Source of the DNA: Hawksworthiomyces lignivorus
Taxonomy: Eukaryota; Ascomycota; Sordariomycetes; Ophiostomatales; Ophiostomataceae
Assembly (NCBI GenBank): GCA_002917075.1
Contig: NTMA01000056.1
Coordinates: 213,205-277,204, forward strand
Direction: 5' to 3'
Length of the DNA: 64,000 nucleotides
Shown: positions 21,933-33,000 of the stretch, in pieces
How positions within the stretch are numbered: position 1 is the first letter of the stretch
Layout of the letters: each line of letters starts with the position of its first letter
Notes under the pieces: generated by a model
What the model was told of the DNA's origin: nothing
The model's input: only the letters and a program-made list of their open reading frames with translations
Databases searched by the model: none
Program-made: the position numbers and the translations under genes

Positions 21933-22799
21933 TCAGTAGCACTCAGGATCACTAGATCCTTCTGCGAGGGATTGCCTCTTCAATGCTCGCTCGGCACGTA
22001 TCCGCTCTTGGGTTTCGATGTCCCAACTTTTAGCTTGGATTCTCCGGCTTCGCCCTAGACGCTTCAGCCTCTTATTCCTTCCTCTGTCTCGAGGATCCAT
22101 CTTAAATGGCACCGGGTAATGTGCAATCGTATGTAAGAGATTTGACCTTATCGATCCGACGCTTATAGGACAACTTCTCTCGGCTAGCAAAAGAAGACAG
22201 CGCAGCGAGAAATGGGCATCATTGCCTGCTGAGTGCAGCTTCTTGAAAGGACATTCTAAGGCCTGGAGAACGTCTTGGAGAGAGTGCTTGGTCAAAGAAG
22301 GAATGACTTTGTAAGCGATTTCGTGAGTATCAAAAACGGCAGCGACCGACGTTGTTGTATCTACATGAAGCTGTCGAAGAATACTTAATTCGTTCCCAAT
22401 GCCGTGACCGACCAAGGCAATCTTCCTCGTCCGTACCAGCAGGGTGTCCAGCCTCGAGATCGAATCTGGTATTGTGGTCGTCATCGGGTTGCCAAACAAA
22501 AACCTGTGAGAGGCAGAAGAACAATACGTAGGTGATCCAGCAGCGAACTGATATGTCTCGATAAGAGACTTATCCTGCCTCTCCGGAGGCAAGCCGAAAT
22601 TCCTTGTGTCAAGTATGGCGACACCGAGTTGGTATTCCAGATCTGGTTCGGCGCTGCCTAAGATGCCAGTGCCGTTTTCAAAATCCAGGGCAACAAAGAG
22701 CACATCGGCATCCGGGGGAGAAACTGCCGAAAGGCCAAGATACTACTGCAATAAGCACAAATCCGATTTCGTGTCCATGGTAACAGTCAATCCAAACAT
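21933..22799 (-). pseudogene. Gfd2/YDR514C-like RNase H-fold protein, frame interrupted by TAG
   Basis: The open part (21933-22742) encodes about 270 residues matching the fungal Gfd2/YDR514C-like C-terminal domain, a ribonuclease-H/DEDD-exonuclease-like fold: VLFVALDFENG (DxE motif), KIALVGHGIGNEL, FDTHEIA and LHSAGNDAHFSLRCLLLL (HxAxxD motif), then a basic tail with the usual WDIETQERIRAERALKRQ ending. No ATG precedes the domain in the open frame. Going upstream in the same frame, an ATG at 22799 leads through MFGLTVTMDTKSDLCLLQ into a TAG at 22745-22743, after which the homology-like YLGLSAVSPPDAD continues. Either this is a nonsense mutation (CAG to TAG would fit a C-to-T change such as RIP), or an unseen intron ends at the GCAGTAG acceptor. 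In yeast GFD2 was found as a suppressor linked to Dbp5 mRNA export; catalytic activity is not established. It lies between the tRNA-derived repeats. Confidence 0.6.
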
Positions 22800-23110
22800 T
22801 CGATGCGACGAATAGTGGACTGGCGGTGCTATGAGACCAAGTAAGAGTTCTGATGGAACACAATCTTGGTGGAGCGTAAGAATTATTTGGGAAGTTGAAC
22901 AAGCGATGCTAAATCTGAATAAGAATGATAAAACTAAGCTTAAGTATGTACATACATCTCATGAGTAGGCTTGGGAAAATATATGTACCAAGAACCACGT
23001 GAACGGTAGACCACAATATAAAATTCTTTTTTAAGCTTTGCTTGGTCACTCCTTAATGTTTCCTTGTGGGAAAAAAATGACAATGAGAAAAAATGAAAAA
23101 TAGAAAATGA

Positions 23111-23214
23111 GAAGTTTCGAACCTGTGAAGGCCTAAAAGCCCATTCGACATCGGGCATAATAGCCCACCATCTAGAAGTGGCTCTGAACCAACACCCCTT
23201 TTGTCACCCCTTCC
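23111..23214 (-). repeat. tRNA-derived element, copy C (inverted, 5'-eroded)
   Basis: Read on the - strand, 23178-23114 aligns without gaps to 20752-20816 of copy A with 53 of 65 positions identical, including TGTCGAATGGGCT and the B box core GGTTCGAA. To its 5' side the A-box-like segment is degraded (GGGGTGACAAAAGGGGTGTTGG, about 23214-23193). No acceptor-stem pairing survives. It is a diverged, non-functional relative of copy A in opposite orientation. Confidence 0.65.
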
Positions 23215-23245
23215 TTTCAATCTCGTTATTCAACTTTCTGTATTC

Positions 23246-23270
23246 TCTTCTCTCGGTCGGTAGAGCACTT
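23246..23270 (+). other. Isolated tRNA D-arm-like segment
   Basis: The bases CTCGGTCGGTAGAGCAC form a D-arm-like hairpin (CTC/GAG) and match the tRNA A-box pattern, but no anticodon arm or B box can be paired downstream. It may be another eroded tRNA fragment of the same region, or chance. Confidence 0.3.
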
Positions 23271-23322
23271 ACTATGTCACCTAAATATACCTTGTGAATA
23301 CCTTATATATTTTGAGCTCTTG

Positions 23323-23385
23323 TTCCTTTATAAATGTCGGAACGTCTACAGTGTCCAACGAAATACTCAGCTTGACCGAGTAGTT
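23323..23385 (+). repeat. tRNA-derived element, copy B (5' part only)
   Basis: This segment matches 20668-20733 of copy A at 57 of 63 aligned positions with one 3-nt gap. It keeps the upstream TATAAA and the whole A-box region (CTTGACCGAGTAGTT), but the following sequence diverges and no B box is found. Because the homology starts about 46 nt before the tRNA-like body, the duplicated unit includes the upstream promoter. Confidence 0.65.
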
Positions 23386-24211
23386 GGGGAGGGCTACACT
23401 GCGTCGTATTATAGCCTAGCACCTACCTAGAGCCGACGTGCCTGGGCGATCAACCACCGGCAACAAAGGTCACACGTGATGGGAGCTACAAGAGCGAATC
23501 AGAAAGCGGCCTCTGTGACTACAATCCACAAATTCTAGCAGCATTATAGAGTACAGTGCGTATTAATTAGCAGTGGTACTTCTAAATTTGTACCGTAGAG
23601 AGGGGCGTAGAGGGTGAGACGAATGGGATAGAACTTGAAAAATGAGAGGGTACATGCAGAAACAACAAATGTTATATTTTCACATCAGATAAAGAAGTTG
23701 AAAAGTGATCGATCTCTTCGATGTGTAACAGTACAAAAATGGTCAATGCCGAGAGTGCTTCTCATTTTGTAAAATGCCTATGCGTTGCATATGCAAGAGC
23801 GTCTTGCTTCCTTGTATGCGGCTGCACAGTGAAGTAAGACAGTGCTAGTAAACCAGCCTGGAGACAGCCCTTGTACACTAATTACAGCACCAAATACGGA
23901 GTACAGTGAGACGTCAATGCAGTTTCTGCTCGTCCCTCATCAACGGCACCTGAGCACGGCGAGGCTACCGCACAACGAGCCACCTCTGACAAGACCTCTG
24001 GCCAGAATGCAACTTAATTGATTGCATGACTAATAGGAGTTTTCCGCTTGCTGTGATACGCGTTTAGGGCATCGTCGGACCACGACGGCTGGACTGTGCC
24101 ACCAGCTGTTTCCAAAGATTCCGGCAGAGGGCACAGCAGGAACCAGTGAATTCGATCACTGTGTGTGTAGCCGGCACATCGGAAATTGGTGCACGGCAAG
24201 ATTTCGCGGCA
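23386..24211. other. Intergenic region before the small membrane protein
   Basis: No gene is seen. A TACGGAGTA motif lies at 23895-23903, followed by GTACAGTG; a similar AGTACAGTG is at about 23550. The last 200 bases should contain the promoter and leader of the + strand gene. Confidence 0.5.
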
Positions 24212-25117
24212 ATGTCGCAATCCAGCCCGTCTACTTCGTCGCCCCGGAGTACACCGCCGGCGAAGACGCTGCAGCTGCCTCCGGAGGTTGCTGAGATCCT
24301 CGTTCCCAGCTTACAAGTTGGACTCGGCGCTGGTGGGTAGCCTTGCAATGAGCCTGAACTTTGAAGGCACATATTTTCACCCGTTTTTCATGGTAGCCAT
24401 GCTGACCACTCACGTCACAGGTACCGTCGGCCTGTTCGTCGGCGCTGCGTCTGGCATTGTGCGCTCGACAGTGCCGACGCTCTTCGCGCTGGTGACAGGC
24501 GCACAGTGGTTTGCCTTGGGCACCAGCTACTATGGTACGAACTGATCCTGTCTGAGATTTATCAATCTGTTTCCCAATTCTGTCTTCGGTGCAAGAGACT
24601 AACCGATCCAAAAACACCCAGCTTCGAGAAGGGCAGTCATCACGTCCTGGGGCGGCGACAGCAAGGTCAGCCCGTCCGACACCGTGAAAGCGAGTGCCAT
24701 TGCCGGTGCATCCTCGGGGCTGGTGGGCGGCCTCCTTCGTAAGTGGCGCAATACAGCCCTCTTGTTTGGCTGCGTAGCCCTCCGTCCATCGTGCAGATTT
24801 CTCTAACACGGCAGCTAGGTGGACCACGGAACATCCTCCCGGCAATAGCAGTCTTCACCGTCTTTGGCGCCAGCGGACAGGCCATTCTCAACGCCATGCC
24901 CGCGTCAGCACCGAGCAACGACAAGTCCAGCTGGCTTGATTCCAAATGGAGCCCCGTCAAGCCCCTGACAGACGAGGAGTACGCAAAGTTCATCGAGGAC
25001 AAGATCCTCAAGGTCGAAGTGGAGCTGGCCATGATCGACGACAGGATCGCAGCACTGAAGGCCACCAAGGCCCAGAGAGTGGCTGCCGGGGCGAGCAAGC
25101 CAGACTCTGATTCATAG
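24212..25117 (+). CDS. Conserved small membrane protein of unknown function (Tim17/22-like glycine pattern)
   Basis: Predicted 216 residues from exons 24212-24332, 24421-24534, 24622-24738 and 24819-25117, all joined in phase 1. The N terminus is a Ser/Pro-rich leader (MSQSSPSTSSPRSTPPAK). Three or four moderately hydrophobic, glycine-rich segments follow: VGLGAGTVGLFVGAASGIVR, PTLFALVTGAQWFALGTSYYASRR, SAIAGASSGLVGGLLRGPRN and LPAIAVFTVFGASGQAIL. The charged C-terminal tail contains DEEYAKFIEDKIL and IDDRIAALKA, probably a coiled coil. The GxxxG-rich helices and short loops resemble Tim17/Tim22/OCIA-like inner-membrane proteins, so a mitochondrial location is my inference. I do not recognise a named yeast orthologue. 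The gene model is supported by four introns whose phases all agree. Confidence 0.8.
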
Positions 25118-27002
25118 CAGAGGCGCATTGAACCAGAACCAGCTTGAATGTGTGTCTACTAGAGCACTGTGTACTTTTACATATATACTATATACGAATG
25201 AATGCAGCATATTAGAGAACTTTAGAAATCTACACTTTTAAAAGCAACAGAAAGAAAGAAATAAAAATTAGAATAGAGAGCAATCCCAGACAGCAATCGA
25301 GTCATAGGTACCGTAGATCATCATCAAAAAATAAATAAATAAATACTATGGCATGTTGTCATGTAGTGCTATCAACTTGCCTAGCAGCCTGCAGATGGAC
25401 TAACTGATAATTGCCTTTCCCTCTTCGGTTCATGCCACCTGTATAGCAGGCGGCGCAATTCTGCAAGCCTTCTGCAGCAGCATCTGACCATCGGACGTAT
25501 TCTCGCGGTGAAGCGCTCGTCACCGCTGCAATCACGCTAAGCATTGCGCTGAAGAAAGCTGCTGTCGAACCACTGACTGTCTAGTCGCAATTCCGTTTCG
25601 ATGCGAATATTTTTGTGCAAGTGCGCAGCGCAGCAAAAATGGCATGGCACAGAGAATGGGGCACGCTGCAAGTCGTGCATGATTTTGTGCGAGTTGGTGT
25701 AGCTTACGTCGTGGAGCAGCACCATCCATGTAAGACACCACCACTACATGTACTTGCTCCACGAAAATGGACTGAACCCGGAGTAACACACGTACTCAAG
25801 ACAGTCTGCTCGCAGCAGGCAGATTTGTAGCCAGGGCGTCTCATTGGTCACAATCCTGGCGCGGTTTGCTCTGAGGTGGAGTGGCATCGTGGGGCTCGAC
25901 GGCTCACTATGCTTAGAGTGGTTTTCTGGGCTTCTGGAAGGCGTAATACGGCAGACGAGAAACCCAACAGCCAGAACACCAAGACACCAAGAGACGGGAC
26001 AATTAAAATAAAGCCTTACTAAGCCGAACACAGAACGCACAAATGCATTCGGTCTCTCTTTGGGGGGGAAGAAATAAGGTCTAAAGCCGTTTGTTGGCGC
26101 AAGTCGCCGCTAGTTAACTACCTGATGCTTATAGTGAGAACCTTACCGTGTGACTTTGAGGATTTCCTATTGTTTTGTTTTTGAATTAGCTATAATGTCT
26201 TTTTATGTTGCATTTATTTTAATTCTCTTTGTTCGTTTCGGTCGAGGGAAGGAGCGGGCTTGCCTATCGCCAGCCGCAAAGTATTAGTGGGCTGCTGCTT
26301 CCTTTTTCCTTCTGGAGCAGCCGCTGGGGACAGCGTAAATAACAAATAAAAAACAATAGCAATAATAAATGGAATATTAATAACAGCATCGCCCAAAAGA
26401 CCACAAACCAAATCTCCCATACAATAGGAGATTCACTTATTTTTCCATTCGCATTCCTCCATTCCTCACCCCCCATTCCAGCTCTCTGCTCTCGGATCCG
26501 AAAGCAGCATCCTGTGCTGCATTCCATTGCTCTCCCCATCCGATTTCATATCTGGTGTGCGACCCCAGCGTCTAATCGCCCTCTATCGCTGGACTCTCCT
26601 TTGGTGATCTCCGAATCGACCTCGAAATCGACCCCGACAATCACCACCATTAGAGGCCTCCCCCCTCCTGCAGCTTCGATCTGTCGATTGCAATTGTAGA
26701 GAGGAAATTTCTCCTCTTTTTACTCTTTTTTTTTGCTCCTCGACTTCTTTGTTTCTCTTGTCCTATCCAGCTACAAACTCCCCGGTTGATCGACATGGCG
26801 TGTAGCGCCCCCTTTAGCACGAACCGAATCTAGAGAAAGCCATGATACAGCATTGGCAAGCTCGTTGGTGCGCTCGCGATTTCCTCGACTCTGTACTGCT
26901 GGGATTGTGCGGAAGCTGCACCAGCAGCCCCTGGGCTTAGAACTAACCCCAGTTTTTCTCTGTTCAGACTTTCCATTTGTATCCGGCAGAGGTGCCGACG
27001 AC
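25118..27002. other. Intergenic region upstream of Fmp27
   Basis: About 1.9 kb. Several AATAAA-type hexamers after 25118 (for example in the ATAAAT repeat at 25329-25345) may end the small membrane-protein transcript. The middle has no coding signal. From about 26440 to 26780 the + strand is strongly pyrimidine-rich, a typical promoter and leader for the downstream gene. The frame upstream of 27003 stays open to 26853 but has no ATG in frame. Confidence 0.55.
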
Positions 27003-30000
27003 ATGGCGCTGTTCAATCCGACCTTCATTCTCGGCGTCGTCGTCCTCCTCTACCTGCTTTCCTTTGTCCTTTTCGCCATAATCCGCATTGTCACCGGCCT
27101 CTCCATACAACGAATTGGTTACTTCTCCCTACGCCGCCTCGCTTACGTCCCCCGTGATGGCCTCAAGATCGAGATCCGCGGCCTTGGCCTGAACATCCAC
27201 CGCCCGACCTTTTCGCAGCCCACCTGGCTCAGCATCGTCGTCAGCGAGCTGGTCGTCACCGTCGACTCCAGCGAGCTCGAAGGGAGCAAGTCTGCCGAAG
27301 ACAAGGACGCCGGCGACGATGGGGACATAGACGACGGCGACAGTACACTCACCGGCGGCAAGGACACCGATGGCGGCAGCCAAGCCGCCGCGGGTGCCCC
27401 GCGCCTCGATGCCCAGAGCAGTGCGAAGCGCCGCGAGGCGATCTCTGAGGAGCGGAGCAAGACCTGGCTCCAGCTCATGAAGCTCAAGGAGCGCATCAAG
27501 CGCCTGCACCGCAACATCAACTGGCTGCGCATGGTCGACGTCGTCGCCACCAACTCCGCCGTTAATATCGTCGGCGTCGGCAACGTCCAGTTTGGCAATT
27601 TCACTATTGCCGTGGACACGCGCCGCAAGATGGTCGACCGCGATCGCTTCCTCTTCCAGGGCCGCTACGATGCGCCGCTGGAGACCCGCCAGGCCGAGTG
27701 GATCATGACCCTGCGGAGCGTTCTCTTCACCCCCGAGGGCCGCGAGTCCTTGGAGATCCTCGACAACGCCACCCTCAACGTCCACGGCTTCTTGTACGAG
27801 GCCCTGGACGGGCTCCGGGACGCCGCCATCGCCCTGAAGCTGGGCCGTGTGCATCTGCCCTACGACGACCTCCTGTACTGCGCCGAGCGCTACCGCCAGA
27901 GCAAGGCGCGCGCTGGCGTCCCGCCCGCAGCCGACGCTGAGGCGGGGCCGCTGCTGTCCAGCTCTCCCCTCCCCGACCGTGTTACACCGCGGCTAGAAGC
28001 CAGTCTCGAGGTGCCGCCGCCAGCGGCGCCCGACGGCACGGACACCACAGAGACGCCCGAGAGCTCCGTCGAGGACGACCTCATGCGGACTGTCGCCGAC
28101 TCCAAGGAGTTTGTGAGCTCCATCCTGCGGGGCATCAAGGAGGTGCAGTTCGCCGTCAGCTTCCTTGGCATTGCCAAGAAGGTCCAGACCGTCAAGGCCG
28201 CAGGGGCCCCTGTTCTGCTCATGAACGTGTCCATGAAGGAGGTCGGCATCGATCTGCACCGCCTCGACCCCAAGTCGCCCGCCCACCGCATGTACTTCCC
28301 CTCCAAGGACATTGCGCACGAAGCCCTCGCCGTGGCCCTGTCCATCTCCGTGGGCGTCGACGACGGCTTCGGCAAACCGCAGCGCCTCATGTACATCCCC
28401 ATGGCGACCACCACCGTCAAGACGACGCTGCCGTCCAAGACAGTCGAGATCACCAAGGACATCAGCGCCGAGGAGCGGAACGCCAACATCCTCTTTGCCA
28501 ACTCGGTCGTCACGTCGCCGTCCGTCGACCTCAGCCCGCGCCACCTGCCGCTCTTGCTCGCCATGCTCCGCCGCCCCAAGCCGTCCCGTCCCCCCAGGGT
28601 CCAGCCCCAGACGCGGCGCCACATCCTCATCTCCCGCCTCCTGCCCAAGGCCAACATCAAACTCTCCATGCACGAGCCCGTCATCCGCATCGCCCTCCCC
28701 CCCGTCAGCCCCACCGCAGACCGGGATGATTTCGACCTCATCATCTCGTCCATCTCGTCCATCTCGCTCGACATCGAATCCTTCCACTCCGCCGTCGAAG
28801 AGCTTCACTACTCTCTCGCGTCGACCACGCGGCTCCAGACGCACAATCTATACTACCAGACGTCGGCCGGCAACCGCTTTGATCTGCTGCAGACAGAGCT
28901 GTTCGATCTCAAAATTCAGCTCAACGCGTCTCCGGACGTGCACGTCGTCGCCAGCGGCAGCCTCCAGACCTTTTCCGTCAAGATGGTGCGGCCGGAAATT
29001 AGCGACGGCCTTCGCCAGATCGTCAACCACCTGCACCCCTCTGTCGAGCCGGACAAGATGCAGGCGCACCGGACCGCGCCCAAGCAGGACGTCAACTTCC
29101 TCCGCCGCATGCCCGCGTGGCTCCTGCACTTCCAGATGCAGGCGTTCGACTTCAGCATGGAGGTCGCCGGCGTCGACAAGAGCGTCACCGACGAGTCCAA
29201 AGGCGTGGCCCTGCAGCTGGAGACGTGGACAGTAGAGTACCGCGCCCAGCGGCTAGACAGCCAGCAGCGCCGGACGGGCCGCCGGCGTGCTGCCAGCCGC
29301 TCGGTGCTCCTGCCCGAGACCGATCTTCTCACCGCCATCCCGGCGGCGTCGTCATCACCGAGGAAGAAGCACTACCACAACGGTGACGGCCGGCGCATTG
29401 CTTTCCATGGCCGCGGCCTCGAGGCCTTTATTGTCGAGTCTTCGGAGAAGTGGGAGTCGGACCCGTTTCTCAACGTGCCTCGCTTCGAGGTCGCCTTCTC
29501 CACCCTCAGCGACAACCAGGGCTCCATCTTTCACATTCACTCGCATGTGCGGACCCTGCTCTTACACTACTCCCTGTACCGCCACTACGCGTTTGGCGTG
29601 GCGATCATGGTCCTCCGGAAGGCCTTTGTCCATTCTGGCGACGCCATTGCTGGCAAGAAGCTCGGCGTCGCAGAGCCACTGGAGCCGCACCACAGAGATC
29701 CCCACCAGGAACCAGCTTCCCATCTTCTCGTTCCGCCGTCGCCGACCTCGCCGCCAGGGCAGGCCGACGGTGCTGTTAGCGCGCCGAAGGAATTGATAGC
29801 CGTAGACGTTAAAGTCGGTCTTTTGCAGATCAAAGCCGACATGCCTGCCAACCCGCCTCTGATGGTGCAAATACACACCCTTGAAACGGGCCGCCACAGG
29901 TGGTCGCCGCCCTTCTTCCACTTTAAGCTCATCCGCCTGCACGCCGAGGCGCCGCGCATGCCCAAGGTCTGGGCCAGGATCCTAAGCATCAAGAATGGCC

Positions 30001-33000
30001 GTCTCGACTGCAAAGAAACGAAGCGGAAGCTGCCCACGACCGGGTTCGAAGTGGCGCGGGAGTTCGACTTGAGCACCGACGTCATCCGGTTTGCCATACC
30101 GCACGAGCTGATCTTGTACAAGATTGCAGACAACATTGTCAACATCATCAAGTCGGTCCAGCAGCTCCACCACCGCTTCAAGACCGACACCGACGAGTAT
30201 ATTCTGGGCAAAAAGCCAGAACCCCCCAAGAAGGTGCCGCGCGTGTCCCTGCGCTGCCGCGCCTTCACCTTTGAGCTGGAAGACGGCGGTTTCGAGTGGA
30301 AGCTGGGCATGATCTACCGGGCCGGCCGCGTCGAGCAGATGCAGCGGCTGGCGCGGGAAGAGGCGTTCCGCGTCAAGGTGAAGAAGATCCAGGAGCAAGA
30401 ATCCCGCCGGGAGGCCAGCAAGTTTAGGACGCGCTCGGTCGCCCCCCGCGGCCGAACATCCGCTGGTGCCCAGTCCTCCTCGGCCTTCCGAAGCCACAGC
30501 GAAGACCGCCAGTCGGCCGCGCGGTCCCACGGCGACTCGCGCGGTTATGGCCGGTCGCCGCGGTACGACCCCGAAGGCAGCTGTCTGGGCATGACCGGCA
30601 GCGCCCACATCACCATCGCAGAAGCCCGACACAAGCTCAACGTGCACAACTCGCGCGGCTGGAAGCAGCGCATCGACCGGTACTACAGCATGGCGCGCAA
30701 CGGTATGAAAGAGATCCGCAGCATGTACTGGGGCGCCGAGGCGCCCGAGGAGGCCGACGAGCACGAGAACATCCTTGGCGTGCCCGACCGGCCTGCCCTC
30801 ATGGCGATGACCATCGACGACCTGCATTTCATCATTGACAAACCGAGCTTTCCCTTGAAGGAGCTGCCCGAGTTTCTGCACAAAATCGGCAAGGGGATGC
30901 CAAAGGACATGCTGTACGCGCTGCTGATCCCGATGAACGTGCAGATCCGCATGGGCGAAGCTCGCATCAACCTGCGGGACTACCCGCTGCCGCTGCTACA
31001 TGTGCCCTGCATCGCGCCGAACCAGCCGTCCAAGCTACACGCGCTCTCTCTGTCGACCGACTTTGTCATCGCCGAAGAGTTCCAGGGCCCCGAGTCGGTC
31101 CGCCACGTCAAAGTGGACATCATGCCGCCCAAGAGCACCGAGCCCGGCGCGTCGAAAGAGGGCAACTTCGCCATCGACGTGCGCCGCACCACTAGCCAGG
31201 TCAAGTCCTACTCGGACATGACCATCGACATCAACACCTCTTTGCCGACCAAGTTCACCTGGGGCCCGTCCTACCAGCCCGCCATCCAGGACATGATGAT
31301 GGTGCTCGAGTCGTTCACCAAGCCGCAGCTCGACCCGTCCGAGAACGTCGGCTTCTGGGACAAGATCCGGCTGAGCTTCCACTCGCGCGTCCGCGTCGCC
31401 TGGAAGGCAGACGGCGACGTGCACCTGGCCCTCAAGGGCACGCGCGACCCGTACCAGGTGACGGGCAACGGCGCCGGCCTGCTCATGTGCTGGCGCAACG
31501 ACGTGCGCTGGAACGTGCACGTGGACGACGACCCCAAGCAGTTCATGACGGTCGACAGCGGGGAATACGTCTTGGCCATTCCCGACTTTAGCCACCACGC
31601 GCGCGAGGCCGCGCGGCAGAGCACGGACAACGAGAGCGTCTCCAGCGACGACCCGATGCACGCCGGCGCCGCCTTCAAGAAGGTAGTCATGAAGCTGTCT
31701 GGCAAGGTGCAGTGGCTGGCGGGTCTCGTCTTTGAGCGGGCGATTGAGGACGGCACCCGCAACTTCAACTTTGCGCCGCACTACAGCATCTTCCTCAAGT
31801 CGCCGCAGTACGCCAAGGCCCAGGGAGGCCTCCCCTACGACGCCTTCCGCGGCTTCCGCAGCCAGCACATCCATATGTCTATCGCCGTGCGCGCTCCCGT
31901 GGACCGCGAGTGGACCGTGTCGAACACGAAGCCGTCGCGCAGCTACAACACCGTCCACCTGTCGCCGCGCTTCTTTACACACTTCTTTGCCTGGTGGTCG
32001 CTGTTCAGCGGGCCCATGTCGCTGCCAATCCGCCAGGGCAAGCTGTGGCCGGGCTGCGAGAAGAACAGCAAGAAGTTCGGCCGGCACCTCGCCACCATCA
32101 AATACAACCTGCTCCTGGCGCCCGTGTTCCTCAGCCACATCTACAAGCACCGGGACGGGGAGGGCCACGACGAGAATTCCACCTCCGCCACCGGCATCAA
32201 GGTGCGCTTCGACAGCTTCATGCTGGACCTCCACCAGCGGCGCGAGGAGTTCAACACGCGCGACAAGGGCCGCAAGACGAAGAGCCGCACGACCGGCATG
32301 AAGATTCACGCCTGCCAGCTCGACCTGGCGGCGGCCGACATCCGGGCCGTGTCCGCGACCATCCGGGCCACCACCGCGGAGAGCATCCAGCACACCATCA
32401 ACAACGACGAAGACAGCGCGGACGTCTCGCGCTTCACCATCCCCGACGACGACTTCACTTGGATTGACATGGACGACTTTGTGGAGCTGGACTGGATCCT
32501 CCCGGCGGAGCCGAATCCCGACACAAAGATCCTGCCGCTCGCCTACGCGCCGCGGATCACGTACTTCCGGCAGACCGACATTGGTGGCGTCATCTCGGGC
32601 GACCCCGATCGCACGAGTCCCTTCGGCCACGAGCCCACGCATCTGTGCATCATGACGCCCGACGACGACCCGCGAACCGTGCAGATGCACCTCATGGAGA
32701 GCCGCATCGAGCAGCTGGAAGAGCAGATTGAGGCGCACATCCGTGACATCAACGTGGCGGGGACGCGGATCCCCGATCTGGGCACGGCCGTCGAGATCGA
32801 GACGCTGTCGCGGCAGGCCAACATGCTGCAGGAGAAGAAGCTGTTCTTGGAGACCTCCCTGCAGAAGCTGAGCGAGGAGGCCGCGGCGGCGGCGACGGCA
32901 CGAGCCGCCGCAAAGGCCGCAGCCGATGCCAGGAAAGCGCGCAAACAGCGCAAGTCGAGCGGCGACTCGTCCCCGACAGACTCGGCGGACGCGGCCAACG

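Noticed and set aside
24231..24845. A 204-codon - strand frame opposite the small membrane protein
   Set aside because: The + strand reading gives four exons with matching phases and coherent helices; the - frame is Cys/His/Arg-rich noise.
26853..27002. Upstream extension of Fmp27
   Set aside because: Open frame without an in-frame ATG; the anchor helix starts directly after ATG 27003.
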